Part shown: one piece after another, positions 39,660-50,283 of the stretch
Layout of the letters: every line of letters begins with the position of its first letter
How positions within the stretch are numbered: position 1 is the stretch's first letter
Source: Paramacrobiotus metropolitanus
Taxonomy: Eukaryota > Tardigrada > Eutardigrada > Parachela > Macrobiotidae
Length of the DNA: 64,000 bases
Assembly (NCBI RefSeq): GCF_019649055.1
Contig: NW_026570248.1
Span: 992,001-1,056,000, forward strand
Direction: 5' to 3'
Translations under genes and position numbers: made by a program
The notes under the pieces: generated by a model
The model's database searches: none
Told to the model about the DNA's origin: nothing
The model's input: only the letters and a program-made list of their open reading frames with translations

Positions 39660-40309
39660 GCAAATGCTGTGCACTTGAAGATAATATCGTTTCATTTTGC
39701 ACCATTCTTAAACAATGAAAGCCTATTGAGAATGTAATTGCAGAGCTGTGCAAACGCCGTTATACCTTCTTACGTACCAATAGTCACAAAAAACAAGGAT
39801 AAGCCATACGATACACCAGAGCGAAACTGGCAGTTACTGCGACGAGGACGGTACAAAAGCGCTTTAGTTCATGTTGATCGATTCGACGAGCAATAACAAA
39901 ACTTATTATGTGCTTTTCGTTTACAGATATGTGGAATTTAACTGTACGATGCCGCAGGATGCTCAGTCTATTACCAAAACAAATCCATAAACTTATTGTA
40001 ATTTTCGGAATAATTGCCTCGTTATAGTGTTGTATGATCGAGGCACGAAGTTTGGACTATTTACTCCTGGCGCACGATACGAAAGCATTTTAATGTCACT
40101 GCCGCTCTTAGCCGTAAGTGCAATAAATGCAATTAATATGAGATCACCTAATTTACTACCGGCTGCAAAAGTTTATGAGGCGTTTAACTATTCTGCTTTA
40201 ACAGAAATGGGAATACTGCCATTCACCGTCGCCTGGATCCAGAGAAAATGATTTACTTCAAGTTCTGAAGAATCCCAGAAATTGGTTGTTGGATGAAGAA
40301 TGCAAATAA
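37348..40309 (+). CDS. CPOX: Coproporphyrinogen III oxidase, oxygen-dependent, mitochondrial (384 aa, 14 exons), copy A
   Basis: Converts coproporphyrinogen III to protoporphyrinogen IX in heme synthesis, in the mitochondrial intermembrane space. Exons: 37348-37469, 37677-37764, 37996-38046, 38192-38266, 38450-38559, 38642-38650, 38725-38791, 38846-38971, 39150-39261, 39512-39591, 39744-39850, 39927-39943, 40028-40113, 40205-40309. Frame is continuous. The N-terminus is a basic presequence ([18 protein letters not shown]). Family blocks follow: [157 protein letters not shown] and [13 protein letters not shown]. Two microexons (9 nt and 17 nt) are required. Every block is intact, so this copy looks functional. 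Confidence 0.95.
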
Positions 40310-40822
40310 GATTCATTTTTCACCCTAATTGTTTCTTAGGATAATTCTTACTGTATTGCTGGTGTGTTTCCGTATTTTTTATAGAAGCACAGTACTTAAT
40401 TAGTGAATTTAACATTCCTGTTACGAATTACAGTGTGCTAGTAGTGTTCGTAAGTAAAAGCTTGAATATTAGGCTCGCAAGGAACATGCGATTTTTATGT
40501 AGAATGAAACCGACAGAAGTACCGTTAGGGAGCATTTTGTTAGTGAGGATTTTATTCACACCGAGAATTCTCTTTATAGCTCTCAACAACAACAGTAAAA
40601 TATGTATACAACCAGATACATATGTGGAGGTACATATTTTACCACACACAATACGAATTATGATTTCGTACTATACGATACTATGTATTTCGATAGAGCT
40701 GAATTGCATTGCCATGTATTATGATCCAATGGAAAATGATAGTAGAGCTTTTCCATGGGCAGACAACCCTAAATAATATAATGCAATCACAACTTCAATT
40801 ATGACTAGATCCTCTGATTAAT
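40310..40822. other. Spacer between CPOX and the catalase-like gene
   Basis: AT-rich, with no recognisable coding sequence. It must hold the CPOX 3' UTR and, on the other strand, the 3' UTR of the catalase-like gene. Confidence 0.5.
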
Positions 40823-41785
40823 CTATGACCTCCAACGTTTAGAAGGGTGTTGGAAAAACAGCTTCTCGTCGCCATAATGCGATCCAAAAACCGGACTACG
40901 CGACACCAACTGTCCGATAATTTCCGTCGCATCGCTATTTTTGGTGGGACTGACTGCCAGGGTGAACAGTACTGAATTCTCGGGAATTGTGGTTAATTGC
41001 ATGCGCACATCCTGAGCACTGTTGGCGTCCCATCCCAAATCGCCGTTGGGCAGATAGGTAATTCTGTACGGCGCTCGCACAGCTTCCGATACATTCATTC
41101 CGTTTGCGTCAACGGAAGCCGCTTCGTAAAACGGCAAATTGAGGGTGGATTCCGGCCGGTCATCCGGGCCGCCGGGCAGGTTTTTCGTGGCGGCGCTTAT
41201 CACAAAAAATTACTGCAAAGCGCGCGCAGTTGGATCGGCAGTTTGCGGCTCGTCAATGAAATTGGATATGGGACGTGCGAAGAAATTGGTGTTCGTCCCT
41301 TGTCCATCTGTGTTATTCAGTGCAAAAAAATTCTGTGATTTTTGGCCATCAACCAAAATCTTCACGGCGATGGCGGGGACGATATTCTGCGGATCGTATT
41401 TGGCCACAGAAAAGCGTATCAGACCGATTCCGCCCGTGTGAAATAAACCCGTGTAAGTTGAATTAGGAAAGATTACCAACTCCACTTTGGCCACCATTCC
41501 GTAGGTGTGAACCAGTTTCTTACGACCCGGTGGTAATTCATCGGAACTGTGAAAAAACACCACCTGAAGGTAGCTCTGGTTGAAGAGACGTATAGAATCC
41601 GCCAGACTGGGATTGTTGGTCGGCAGTGGTGCCGGACTGTTTGGGGAACTTTCAATCTGCGTCCACAGAATATTCTGCTTGTCCTGAGCAGACGTCTGGA
41701 CGTAATCGTCCGGGAGAAGTGCAGTGGTCAGCGTTAAAATTGCTGCCACAGTAGACAGAAATGTATAAGAACACGGAAATTCCAT
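40823..41785 (-). pseudogene. Secreted catalase-related protein, frame interrupted by one in-frame TAA
   Basis: One continuous intronless frame of 321 codons, except for a TAA at codon 192 (41210-41212). The first part starts with a likely signal peptide (MEFPCSYTFLSTVAAILTLT). It then has LPPGRKKLVHTYGMVAKVEL, STYTGLFHTGGIGLIRFSVA, VPAIAVKILVDGQKSQNFFA and TNFFARPISNF, a pattern I associate with catalase-superfamily proteins that lack the full catalase length. After the TAA the same frame continues with FFVISAATKNLPGG, PYRITYLPNGDLG and PENSVLFTLAVSP, ending at 40823 with a normal stop. No frameshift accompanies the stop. It may be a pseudogene, a null allele, a readthrough gene, a recoded stop or an assembly error. 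Family assignment is from memory and moderate only; the enzymatic role is not shown. Confidence 0.5.
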
Positions 41786-43100
41786 TTTACGTCTTCTACA
41801 ACTAAGTGTCTTCTACATGACTGCACTCGATCATTGTTAATACAGCTTCTTCCTTTAAATACTGCCTGTGCAGCTTTCAGCTGCGAAGAACAATGGGGAA
41901 TTTTTCTTAAAAAGCAACGCCATTCAGCCGAAATATGCCTAGATGTTTGCCCTACGGTTATACTCCTTTATATACCAGCACATCATACCAAAATTCGCAG
42001 CCGTGTGGATAGCGCTAACAAAAAAAACAGGTCTTCATTGTCATAGATCGGCACTATTGGGTGCTGCAATTGAAATTGACTACTTCGAAGTACTCGTACT
42101 ACAGTGACAGAGATTACACTAAATGCGCTTTCTGGTAACTTAATTGTTGGATAACTTATGATCATGCTTCATAGCTCGAAACCATGAGTCGCCGATTTAC
42201 ATAGCAGCATAAATATCATACGAGTACAGTACGCACTGTAAATTACTTACCTGGTGTAATGTTATTTTTTTCGCATTGTATCATGTTGCAATTTAAGGAC
42301 CGTGTCGAACCATAAAAAATGACTCAAGTGTTACTTATCTAAATCTGTAAGAACAATAATACAAATGGAGCGCCCAAGTGCGCATCTTCGACTAACAAAC
42401 GTAAGCTTTATTAACAATTGAAATGAAAATGCTCACTTTTCAGCTTTCAGTCCGACTGTACAGTCCATATGAAAAACCAAATTACGCATAAAAATTAACA
42501 AAATCTAAAGAAACACTTCTCCTATAGGATCTTCACCAGAAACGCCGGCATTCCGCAGCATCTGTTCGAAAGTTATTGGTTGTGCGGAAAACGTATCATA
42601 ATTTTTCGGGCAATACTGATTAGTTTGGCAAAGAACACCGATCATTTACATGGCTACTGCAAAACTTGGTCCCAAAATTTTGCATATGTGCTTATAAACC
42701 ATATTATCGCGTTTTCCATTCCTGATTTTCATGCTACAGTAAGCAGCTATGGCCAGTTACGGCTGGGCATAGACTTGTTGATAGCATACATAATTCCCAC
42801 GATATTAAATTTAGGGAATACAGTAGTAACTAATCTTGCATTACGGTTGCTTACCGCGTAGCAGAGCCGCAACCTTCGAAAGAAATATCAGCCGCAACTG
42901 TACCTTCGAAGAAGCTTGTCGATTAAGCGCACAATATACTCGTAGATACAAAAGCCATGTTTACCCAGTAAGCGCTATGGCAAAGTTCGCTGTAAACTGC
43001 CGCACTTTAGCCACGCCCCAGCTTTTAGCCCCGCCCCAACGCGTTAGACCAATTACTCCATTCCAGCCGGGTTACATAAAGTACAGGGAGTGCTATATAC
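41786..43100. other. Intergenic region before the foldback complex
   Basis: No gene was recognised. At about 43010-43045 there is a short GC-rich stretch with two CACGCCCC/CCGCCCC-type boxes. Frames at 42580-42861 and 42836-43267 lack a convincing start or similarity. Confidence 0.5.
41853..41862 (-). promoter_or_regulatory. TATA-like box of the catalase-like gene
   Basis: On the minus strand the sequence GTATTTAAAG lies about 70 bases before the ATG at 41785, a sensible distance for a TATA element with a short leader. Similar AT-rich words are common in the window, so this is weak support. Confidence 0.35.
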
Positions 43101-43582
43101 GTACAAGTATCGGTCGCGCTAGCGCGCGACCAGTTGTGTTCGAGGTATGGAAGAAAGAAAGAAATTACAAAATGTACACACTTCGCACAGCAATAAAACA
43201 GATTTTGAGAAATATTTTAAATGTAAAGCCTCAGCGAGGCCAGCTAAGAAATATTTTAAACATGTAGAAATGCTGACAGCTTTCAAGCTTACCGGTTGAA
43301 TTCGACCAGTTTTATAAAAATTGTCATCACCTCGTAATTTTTCTTTTTGTTGTCTTTTTCACGCTTTTTATGTAACTTTATATTGCCGATCTAGCCAACT
43401 CAAGACTTCAATTTTTTGGTACGAGTACGACGGATGTAAATGGAAACTTAACAGAATTAACGAAAACTTGTGGGAAACAATTAATAGTTGCTCAAGTGTC
43501 AAGGTGACCTCGCAGGACTCATCTTTAGCTTCTAGTTGTAAGATTTTCAGCCACTCAGTCAAGCTTTTCAGTATAAAATAAA
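43101..43582 (+). repeat. Repeat family R, copy R1 (about 480 bp)
   Basis: First of three copies of one repeat (others at 45603-46095 in the same orientation and 49612-50132 inverted). It opens with GTACAAGTATC and the near-palindrome GGTCGCGCTAGCGCGCGACC, continues with AGTTGTGTTC and GGTATGGAAGAA, and ends in an A-rich run (ATAAAATAAA). The opening 10 bases are shared with R3 but not R2, so R1 and R3 look like the two outer termini of a 7-kb structure. Confidence 0.85.
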
Positions 43583-45054
43583 GGTGACTGCTATGCGCCC
43601 CGACAAACCGGGCGCATGGAATTTAGCTATGCGCCCCGATGTCCGGGCGCACAGAATTTGGCTTTGCGCCCCGAATTTCCGGGCGCAGAAATATCGCTGA
43701 TTTGCTGTTTTTCCGAAGGTTTTCTGTTTTATTTGGTTTCTTTTATTTATTTATTTAATTTTCCTGTTGTATTGTCAAAAACAGAACAGCTTACGTATTA
43801 TACCTCAACCTGTAAACTTGTTTGCCTTAACGAGGACTACGGCAACAACAACAACGACGCGTAATTATTAAGATTTATTTGTGCATTGGACGAAAACACT
43901 AGCACCCGAACACCGGTCACCGGTGCAATCGACTCCGTCGTCCTATCTAAATCAGTCAAATCATCTCCCAGTCAAATCATCTCCCAGTCTCCTCGCAAAA
44001 GAAGGTGGGCGTGGGGGAAGAACTACTTGATGCATGTAAATCACCTTTACTGTACTGAAATTGATTACTGCAGTGGACACAACAGAAACTAAAATGTACT
44101 AAACACAAATGTGCAATCGCTATGCGACATCGTAGTCAGAGTTGCATTACTTCTCCAGTATCGGGATGTGCATCCCAACGACACACCTTAATGGCTTTTC
44201 TCGGCTGGACACTGTTCAACCACGTCGTCCAGCCTTGCAACTACGTACGCTGCGTTAACCGGAATTAGCTGTGCTAATTCTATTTTGCTACAGTTTTCTG
44301 CATGGGGTGGATTCTGTGCCGTGTCAGATGACCTAAAACAGTTACTGTAATACTCACAGTCCGCGATAAAAAAGTGTTATTAGCTTGCTGTAAAGTTGCT
44401 GAAAATTAAGATCTCTCAGACTGATTCCGTGATGTGTCCAGCCGAGAAAAGCCATTAAGGTGTGTCGTTGGGATGCACATCCCGATACTGGAGAAGTAAT
44501 GCAACTCTGACTACGATGTCGCATAGCGATTGCACATTTGTGTTTAGTACATTTTAGTTTCTGTTGTGTCCACTGCAGTAATCAATTTCAGTACAGTAAA
44601 GGTGATTTACATGCATCAAGTAGTTCTTCCCCACGCCCACCTTCTTTTGCGAGGAGACTGGGAGATGATTTGACTGGGAGATGATTTGACTGATTTAGAT
44701 AGGACGACGGAGTCGATTGCACCGGTGACCGGTGTTCGGGTGCTAGTGTTTTCGTCCAATGCACAAATAAATCTTAATAATTACGCGTCGTTGTTGTTGT
44801 TGCCGTAGTCCTCGTTAAGGCAAACAAGTTTACAGGTTGAGGTATAATACGTAAGCTGTTCTGTTTTTGACAATACAACAGGAAAATTAAATAAATAAAT
44901 AAAAGAAACCAAATAAAACAGAAAACCTTCGGAAAAACAGCAAATCAGCGATATTTCTGCGCCCGAAATTCGGGGCGCAAGAATTTGTGCGCCTGACATC
45001 GGGCGCATAGCTAAATTCTATGCGCCCGGTTTGTCGGGGCGCATAGCAGTCACC
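43583..45054. mobile_element. Foldback element A (1,472 bp, arms of about 620-630 bp)
   Basis: The left arm (43583-44212) is the reverse complement of the right arm (44434-45054), with a 221-bp loop. The ends are GGTGACTGCTATGCGCC and its complement. The inner parts of the arms appear almost identical. Each arm starts with three tandem short hairpins built on GCGCCCC...GGGCGC. There is no transposase, so this is a non-autonomous foldback or long-TIR element. A target-site duplication could not be settled: the left flank reads AAAATAAA and the right AAAATTAT. Reading frames inside the arms are incidental and appear twice because of the palindrome. Confidence 0.9.
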
Positions 45055-45602
45055 AAAATTATAAGTAAGTAAGTTAAGTAAGTAATAAACTATAATTAGT
45101 AAGTAATGTAATAAATTATAAGTTTTGATGTAATAAATTATAAGTTATACTTTGAACGTAAAACTGCGTTACACGTGCAGCAGCAATTCTCCTACATTTA
45201 AAATATGGGTTGCTAGATACAAAATATATACATACTCCCACAACCATGTATCTAGAACTTTCTAGGAGCTAACAACATTAATCTAAGTACTACAACATAC
45301 GTACTACTAAATTTAAGTACTACAACTTTCAAAAATTCATGATACGCCGGCGATTAAGTGATAAGTGCTGTGGGTATTACATACCGTATTACGAGTACTA
45401 ACAACATTTAAGTACTACAGCTTTTAAAAAACTTTTTAGACCTTCTCCAAAAACTAGAGATTTTTTTAGAGATAAAGGTAGGAACGTTTGTGCGATGCTC
45501 TATTTATAAAATTATCAACTTATTGAAAAAATCAATCCTGATTTAGGAGATAATTTTCAAAAAATAAGGACGTAAGGATATATGAATCTATTGGCAAGAC
45601 TC
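45055..45602. repeat. Truncated half-copy of foldback element B
   Basis: From about 45280 to 45597 this segment matches the left arm of foldback B (46570-46965), including GGACGTAAGGATATATGAAT. It stops at the point corresponding to the centre of B and joins directly to repeat R2. The first 200 bases are AAGTAAGT-rich simple sequence with several copies of ATAAATTATAAGTT. Confidence 0.8.
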
Positions 45603-46095
45603 GGTCGCGCTAGCGCGCGACCAGTTGTGTTCAGGGTATGGAAGAATGAAAGAAATTACAAAATATACTTCGTACACCAATAAAATATTTCAAATATAAA
45701 CGCCCACCGAGGCCAGCTACGAAAATGTTTTAAACATGTAGAAATGCGGACAGCTTTCACGCTTTCCGGTTAAAATCGATCAGTTTACAAAAACTGTAAT
45801 AATCTCCGTAATTTTTCTTTTTGTTTGTCTTTTCATGTTTTTAATGTAACTTTATATTCTAGCCAACTCAAAATCTTTTGGTACGACAGATAGTATTTAA
45901 ACGGTGATAAAATGGATGGCGTGGGATCACTTACACCATGCCCATAAAACACCATTCAGCCGATATTAGAGCAGAATTAATGGAAAGTTGTGGGAAACAA
46001 TTGATAGCTGCTGAAAGTGACCTCGCAGACTGCATCTTTAGCTACTCATTGCAAGATTTTCAGCCATTCATCCAGCTGTTCAGTATTTAAAAAAA
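45603..46095 (+). repeat. Repeat family R, copy R2 (about 490 bp)
   Basis: It begins GGTCGCGCTAGCGCGCGACC like R1 and carries a segment that R1 lacks but R3 shares (GATAAAATGGATGGCGT...ACACCATTCAGCCGATATT). It ends TTCAGTATTTAAAAAAATAAA directly against foldback element B. R1 therefore looks internally deleted relative to R2 and R3. Confidence 0.85.
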
Positions 46096-48024
46096 TAAAT
46101 TAAATACATATTTATTAGAATACCTAAGCTGCCATAGATATCAGTATACAAAGTAACGTAGGTTAGTGAATGCTCAGGCTACTACCAGCACCACAGAGCC
46201 GTTACGTTAGTGAATACAGGAAGTTAACGGGCCGCGGGCCGGCTCTTAGATATTCAGGAATAATTAGATACTCGTATAAATTATACACATCAGACCGTGA
46301 GATATTGAGGTACTTAGATTTGTAGATATTTTTAAAATTTAGAAACTCTAGAGTCTAAAAATATAGATGGCCGCAAGGGCCGAGTCGAAATATTTAGAAA
46401 TTCTTGAAATGTAAAAGCTTTAAAGCGGGCTTTGAAAGAATTTATAGTTATTTGGAGGTAATCGAACGGATTTAAGAATGTATTAAAGGTTTCAAGAATT
46501 AAAAAAAATAAAATTATGTTTAATGTAATTGGCAGTTTTAAATAACTATTGTTTAGGCTGCTGCTGCGAACTCTAGAAGCCAACAGCATTTAAGTACAGT
46601 ACTATTAACCTGTAGTACTAACAACCCTAGAAGTACTACAACTTTTAAAATTTTCTTTAGATTCTTCATTAAAACTTAAGATTTTTGAAGATAATGGTAG
46701 AACGTTTAGATGCTCTATTTTATAAAATTAACAACTTATTGAAAATGAATGTTGATTTAGAATATTTCAAATAACAACCTTTAAGTACTACCATCCCTTA
46801 AGTACTGCACTTTTTTGTATTTTTTAGACATCTCCAAAACTTAAGATTTTTTAGATATAAGGTAGAGCTGATGCTTATTTTATAAAATTATCAACTTATT
46901 GAAAATCAATCTTATTTAGGAGATAATTTCCAGAAAATAAGGACGTAAGGATATATGAATCTATTGATACAGTATAGTAGTATACAAATTCACTTCATTC
47001 ATATCAATAGATTCATATATCCTTACGTCCTTATTTTTTGGAAATTATCTCCTAAATCAAGATTGATTTTTTCAATAAGTTGTTAATTTTATAAAATAAG
47101 GCATCGCACAAACGTTCCTACCTTTATCTTTAAAAAAACCTAAAGTTTTGGAGAAGGTCTAAAAAAATTTTTAAAAGTGGTAGTACTTAAGGATTGTCAG
47201 TACTTAAAGGTTGTTAGTTTTGGAAATTATCTCCTAAATCAACATTGATTTTTTCAATAAGTTGTTAATTTTATAAAATAGAGCATCGCACAAACGTTCC
47301 TACCTTCATCTTTAAAAAAATCTTAAGTTTTGGAGAAGGTCCAAAAAACTGTTTTGAAAGTTGTAGTACTTAAGGGTTGTCAGCACTTAAGGTTGTAGCA
47401 CTTAAATGTGGCAGCGTAGTATTAAGTACTTAAAATTAATGTTGTTAGTACTTTAGTGTAATACTACGTAAGTTGTACTTTAATGTAATACTACGTAAGT
47501 TATAGTACTTAAATGCTGTTAGCTTTTAGAAAACTCGCAACTTAGCAACCTAAACAATTGTTATTTAAAATTGCCAATTACATCAAACATAATTTTATTT
47601 TTTCTAATTCTTGAAACCTTTAAGACGTTCTTAAATCCGTTCGATTTCCTCAAAATAACTATAAATTCTTCCAAAGTCGGCTTTAAAGCTTTTACATTTC
47701 CAGAATTTCTAAATATTTCGACTCGGCCCCGCGCAGCGGGGCCGTTACCTCTACATATTTTTAGCCTCCAGAGTTTCTAAATTTTAAAAATATCTAGAAA
47801 TGTGAGTATCTCAATATCTCACGGTCTAAAGTGTCTAATTTATACGAGTATCTAATTCTTTAATATCCAAGAGCCGGCCCGCGGCCCGTTTACTGTATTC
47901 ACAACGTAGCGGCTCTGTGGTACTGGTGGTAGCTTGGGCATTCACAAACCTACGTTACTTTGTAATACTGGTGGCAGCTTTGGTAGTCACTAACCTAAAA
48001 TCTAATAAATATGTATTTAATTTA
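46096..48024. mobile_element. Foldback element B (1,929 bp palindrome)
   Basis: The left arm (46096 to about 46968) and right arm (about 47003 to 48024) are inverted copies with a spacer of about 34 bp. The outer ends are TAAATTAAATACATATTTATT and its complement, then GGGCCGCGGGCCGGCTC and its complement. Internally each arm has tandem units of about 170-190 bp containing TTAAGTACTAC and ATTTTATAAAATTA. The arms have diverged by indels and substitutions, so B is older than A. No transposase frame was found. Confidence 0.9.
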
Positions 48025-48884
48025 TCAACCGAAGCGAAGCGAAGGTCCTCTATGTTCAAGAAAACGGGAGTTTCTGTCACGTCGGTCACGTCGGTCACGC
48101 ACACAGAAATTCTTGCGCAATCGTGGCTACCCAGAATAACTTAAGGTGACCACTCCCTAAACTACCTTCACCTACCTTTCACTCCGTACACTGCCTTTCG
48201 CCCTGTACATTGAAAAGACCAAGTGGCAACTTCTAGTACAGAAGAAACCTGCGAAACTGGTCGAAACTTCGTTCAAAAATGAAAACGGCAATGCCAACGT
48301 TTCAAACCCTGTGCGAAGAAAAACCGGTATCCGGGAGCCGAGAGTTACTTACGTACAACTGGTGATAATACGTGAACTTACGCGGCAATGGCAGCTGTTA
48401 ACGAAAACGGCAGGTCCGGAAATAGCGTTAACATGAAGAATTCAAAACAGTAAAAGGTCGCGAACGCAGATAAAGGTAGTGCCGAATGGTAGTGTACGAC
48501 GTAAAAGATAAGGAAAGGCAGTGTACGGATTAGTTACCATAGTTCATATACGTATGCAGTGCACTTTAATATACAGTACTTAGTCTAAGGTTCTTCTATC
48601 CAGAAATTTATAATACAAAGTACAAATAATACTGAAGTGCAGTACTTTACGCATATATAATACATCCCGTCTCGCCGCGCACTTTAACCTATTAACGCCG
48701 GGTACCAGAAGGAGTGGGAATAGCCATCTGAAAATTAGTATTAATCGACCAAAAATGTCAATTACGAAAGTCACTTTTTGTATAATTTTTCTGACCATAG
48801 GTCAAGCCGGACACCATGATGCCCAAATGACACGCATCGGAACTGAGCCATTTGGCACTGTACGAGTATAGCTTTTTTTCAAAT
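48025..48884. other. Unique spacer inside the repeat complex
   Basis: No recognisable coding sequence. It contains a threefold GTCACGTCG repeat near 48078-48100 and otherwise unremarkable sequence. The frame at 48580-48798 (minus) resembles nothing I know. Confidence 0.4.
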
Positions 48885-49004
48885 ACCGTAAAACCCGATA
48901 TTAACGCCCCCCCCCCCCCCGAAATTAACGCCCCGTGCGGTTTTAAACGCCCCTCCCGAAGCTCGGTGGCCCCCCTCCCCGCTCGCCTCCCAGGGTTTTA
49001 CGGT
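48885..49004. mobile_element. Small MITE with a C-rich core (120 bp)
   Basis: It has 12-bp perfect terminal inverted repeats ACCGTAAAACCC and GGGTTTTACGGT. The interior has TAACGCC-type repeats, a run of about 15 C near 48908, and a second C-rich block, so the minus strand is G-rich and could form a quadruplex. No target-site duplication could be fixed. Confidence 0.75.
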
Positions 49005-49611
49005 GGTAATTCATAAAAAATTGCATAAATTCATAAAAAAATATACTGGAACTGGACACTGGATACATCATTTTAAGTTTCTGTGTCGTTGTTCTGTAGC
49101 GCTCTGTAAGATTCAGCACTACACCATTGTTTGGTTCACTTTTACAGAACTTCCGGCAATTTTACAGAAGTTACAGAACGTATGTAAAGTCTGCGGCGAT
49201 GTCGGCATTTCTATGTCGGCTTTTTCCGCATAAGAACTGGGGTAGATTGGCGATAGATCGTTTTCCTTTGAATCTTCTGCAGTTCATTAAAGCAGCAAAA
49301 TGCTACCGCTCCAAAGTAAAGATAACTGGACAGTTAAAACAGAACGCCTGCGCCAGGTTTTTTAACTAAGTATACTTCTACATATTATATCGTTCGTAGA
49401 TGTTAGATATAAATGAATCCAATAAAGTGTCTGATATTATGCAGTCTTCTGTTAGTCACTATTATGGATATCAGAGTCAGTAAAAGGAAAATTGCGCAGT
49501 GCATCGACATCCCTGTGTGTAATTCACTTTCCCAGTTCTAAATACTTCTCGAAATATTTCTAGCTTGGCTGGGTCTTTTAGTGCTAGCAAGGAGCGGTGC
49601 ATTTCCCTAGT
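49005..49611. other. Spacer between the MITE and repeat R3
   Basis: No gene was recognised. The two frames at 49003-49233 and 49127-49369 overlap and show no similarity or codon pattern. Confidence 0.4.
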
Positions 49612-50132
49612 TTTATTAAATACTGAACAGCTGGCTGAATGGCTGAAAATCTTGCAGTTAGTAGCTAAAGATGCAGTCTGCGAGGTCACTTTAAGCAACT
49701 ATTAACTTTCCCACAAGTTTCCATTAATTCTGCGCTGAAATATCGGCTGAATGGTGTTTTATCATTATTATGGGCATCGTGTAAGTGATCCTACGCCATC
49801 CATTTTATCACCGTTTAAATACTACCTGTCGTACCAAAAAATTCAAGTTTTCAGTTGGCTAGATCAGCAATATAAAGTTACATTAAAAACATGAAAAAGA
49901 CAAACAAGAAAAATCACAGAGATTATTATAATTTTTGTAAACTGATCGATTTTAACCGGAAAGCTTGAAAGCTGTCCGCATTTCTACGTGTTTAAAATAT
50001 TTTCGTAGCTGGCCTCGGTGGGGTTTTATATTTGAAATATTTTATTGCTGCACGGAGTATGTTTTGTAATTTCTTTCATTCTTCCATACCTAGAACACAA
50101 CTGGTCGCGCGCTAGCGCGACCGATACTTGTA
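49612..50132 (-). repeat. Repeat family R, copy R3 (inverted)
   Basis: Reverse complement of R1/R2: reading the minus strand from 50132 it opens ATTACAAGTATCGG, then GGTCGCGCTAGCGCGCGACC and AGTTGTGTTC. It ends near CTGTTCAGTATTTAATAAAA at about 49612. With R1 it brackets 43101-50132 as an inverted pair 7.0 kb apart. It stops 151 bases before the eIF3B start codon. Confidence 0.85.
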
Positions 50133-50283
50133 ATTATATAGTACTGTCCGCCATATTTCCAACGCAAGGCTGCCCGCATTTTCTGGTAAAATCAGGTAGA
50201 TACCGAGATACGTGGTAATTCATCTTAATAGAATATAGATAATAAATATTTCTTTTTCCAATGATATTTCTTTTTACATAAAA

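Noticed and set aside
41200-41217. An 18-nt GT-AG 'intron' that would remove the in-frame TAA of the catalase-like gene
   Set aside because: Far shorter than the smallest intron seen elsewhere in this window (about 53 nt) and below the limit for animal splicing; kept only as a note in the finding.
42836-43267. 143-codon plus-strand frame
   Set aside because: No ATG at its opening, and it runs into repeat R1; no similarity.
43616-43864. Two nearly identical frames at 43616-43864 (plus) and 44781-45008 (minus)
   Set aside because: They are the two arms of foldback element A read in opposite directions, not paralogous genes.
45055-45180. AAGTAAGT-rich repeats as a CRISPR-like or satellite array
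   Set aside because: Units are 4-25 bp, irregular and AT-rich, with no spacer structure; simple sequence at the edge of an element.
43101-50132. Polinton/Maverick-type element suggested by long inverted ends and a possible 6-bp target duplication
   Set aside because: No polymerase, integrase, capsid or other coding gene lies between the ends, and the termini do not start with the usual AG.
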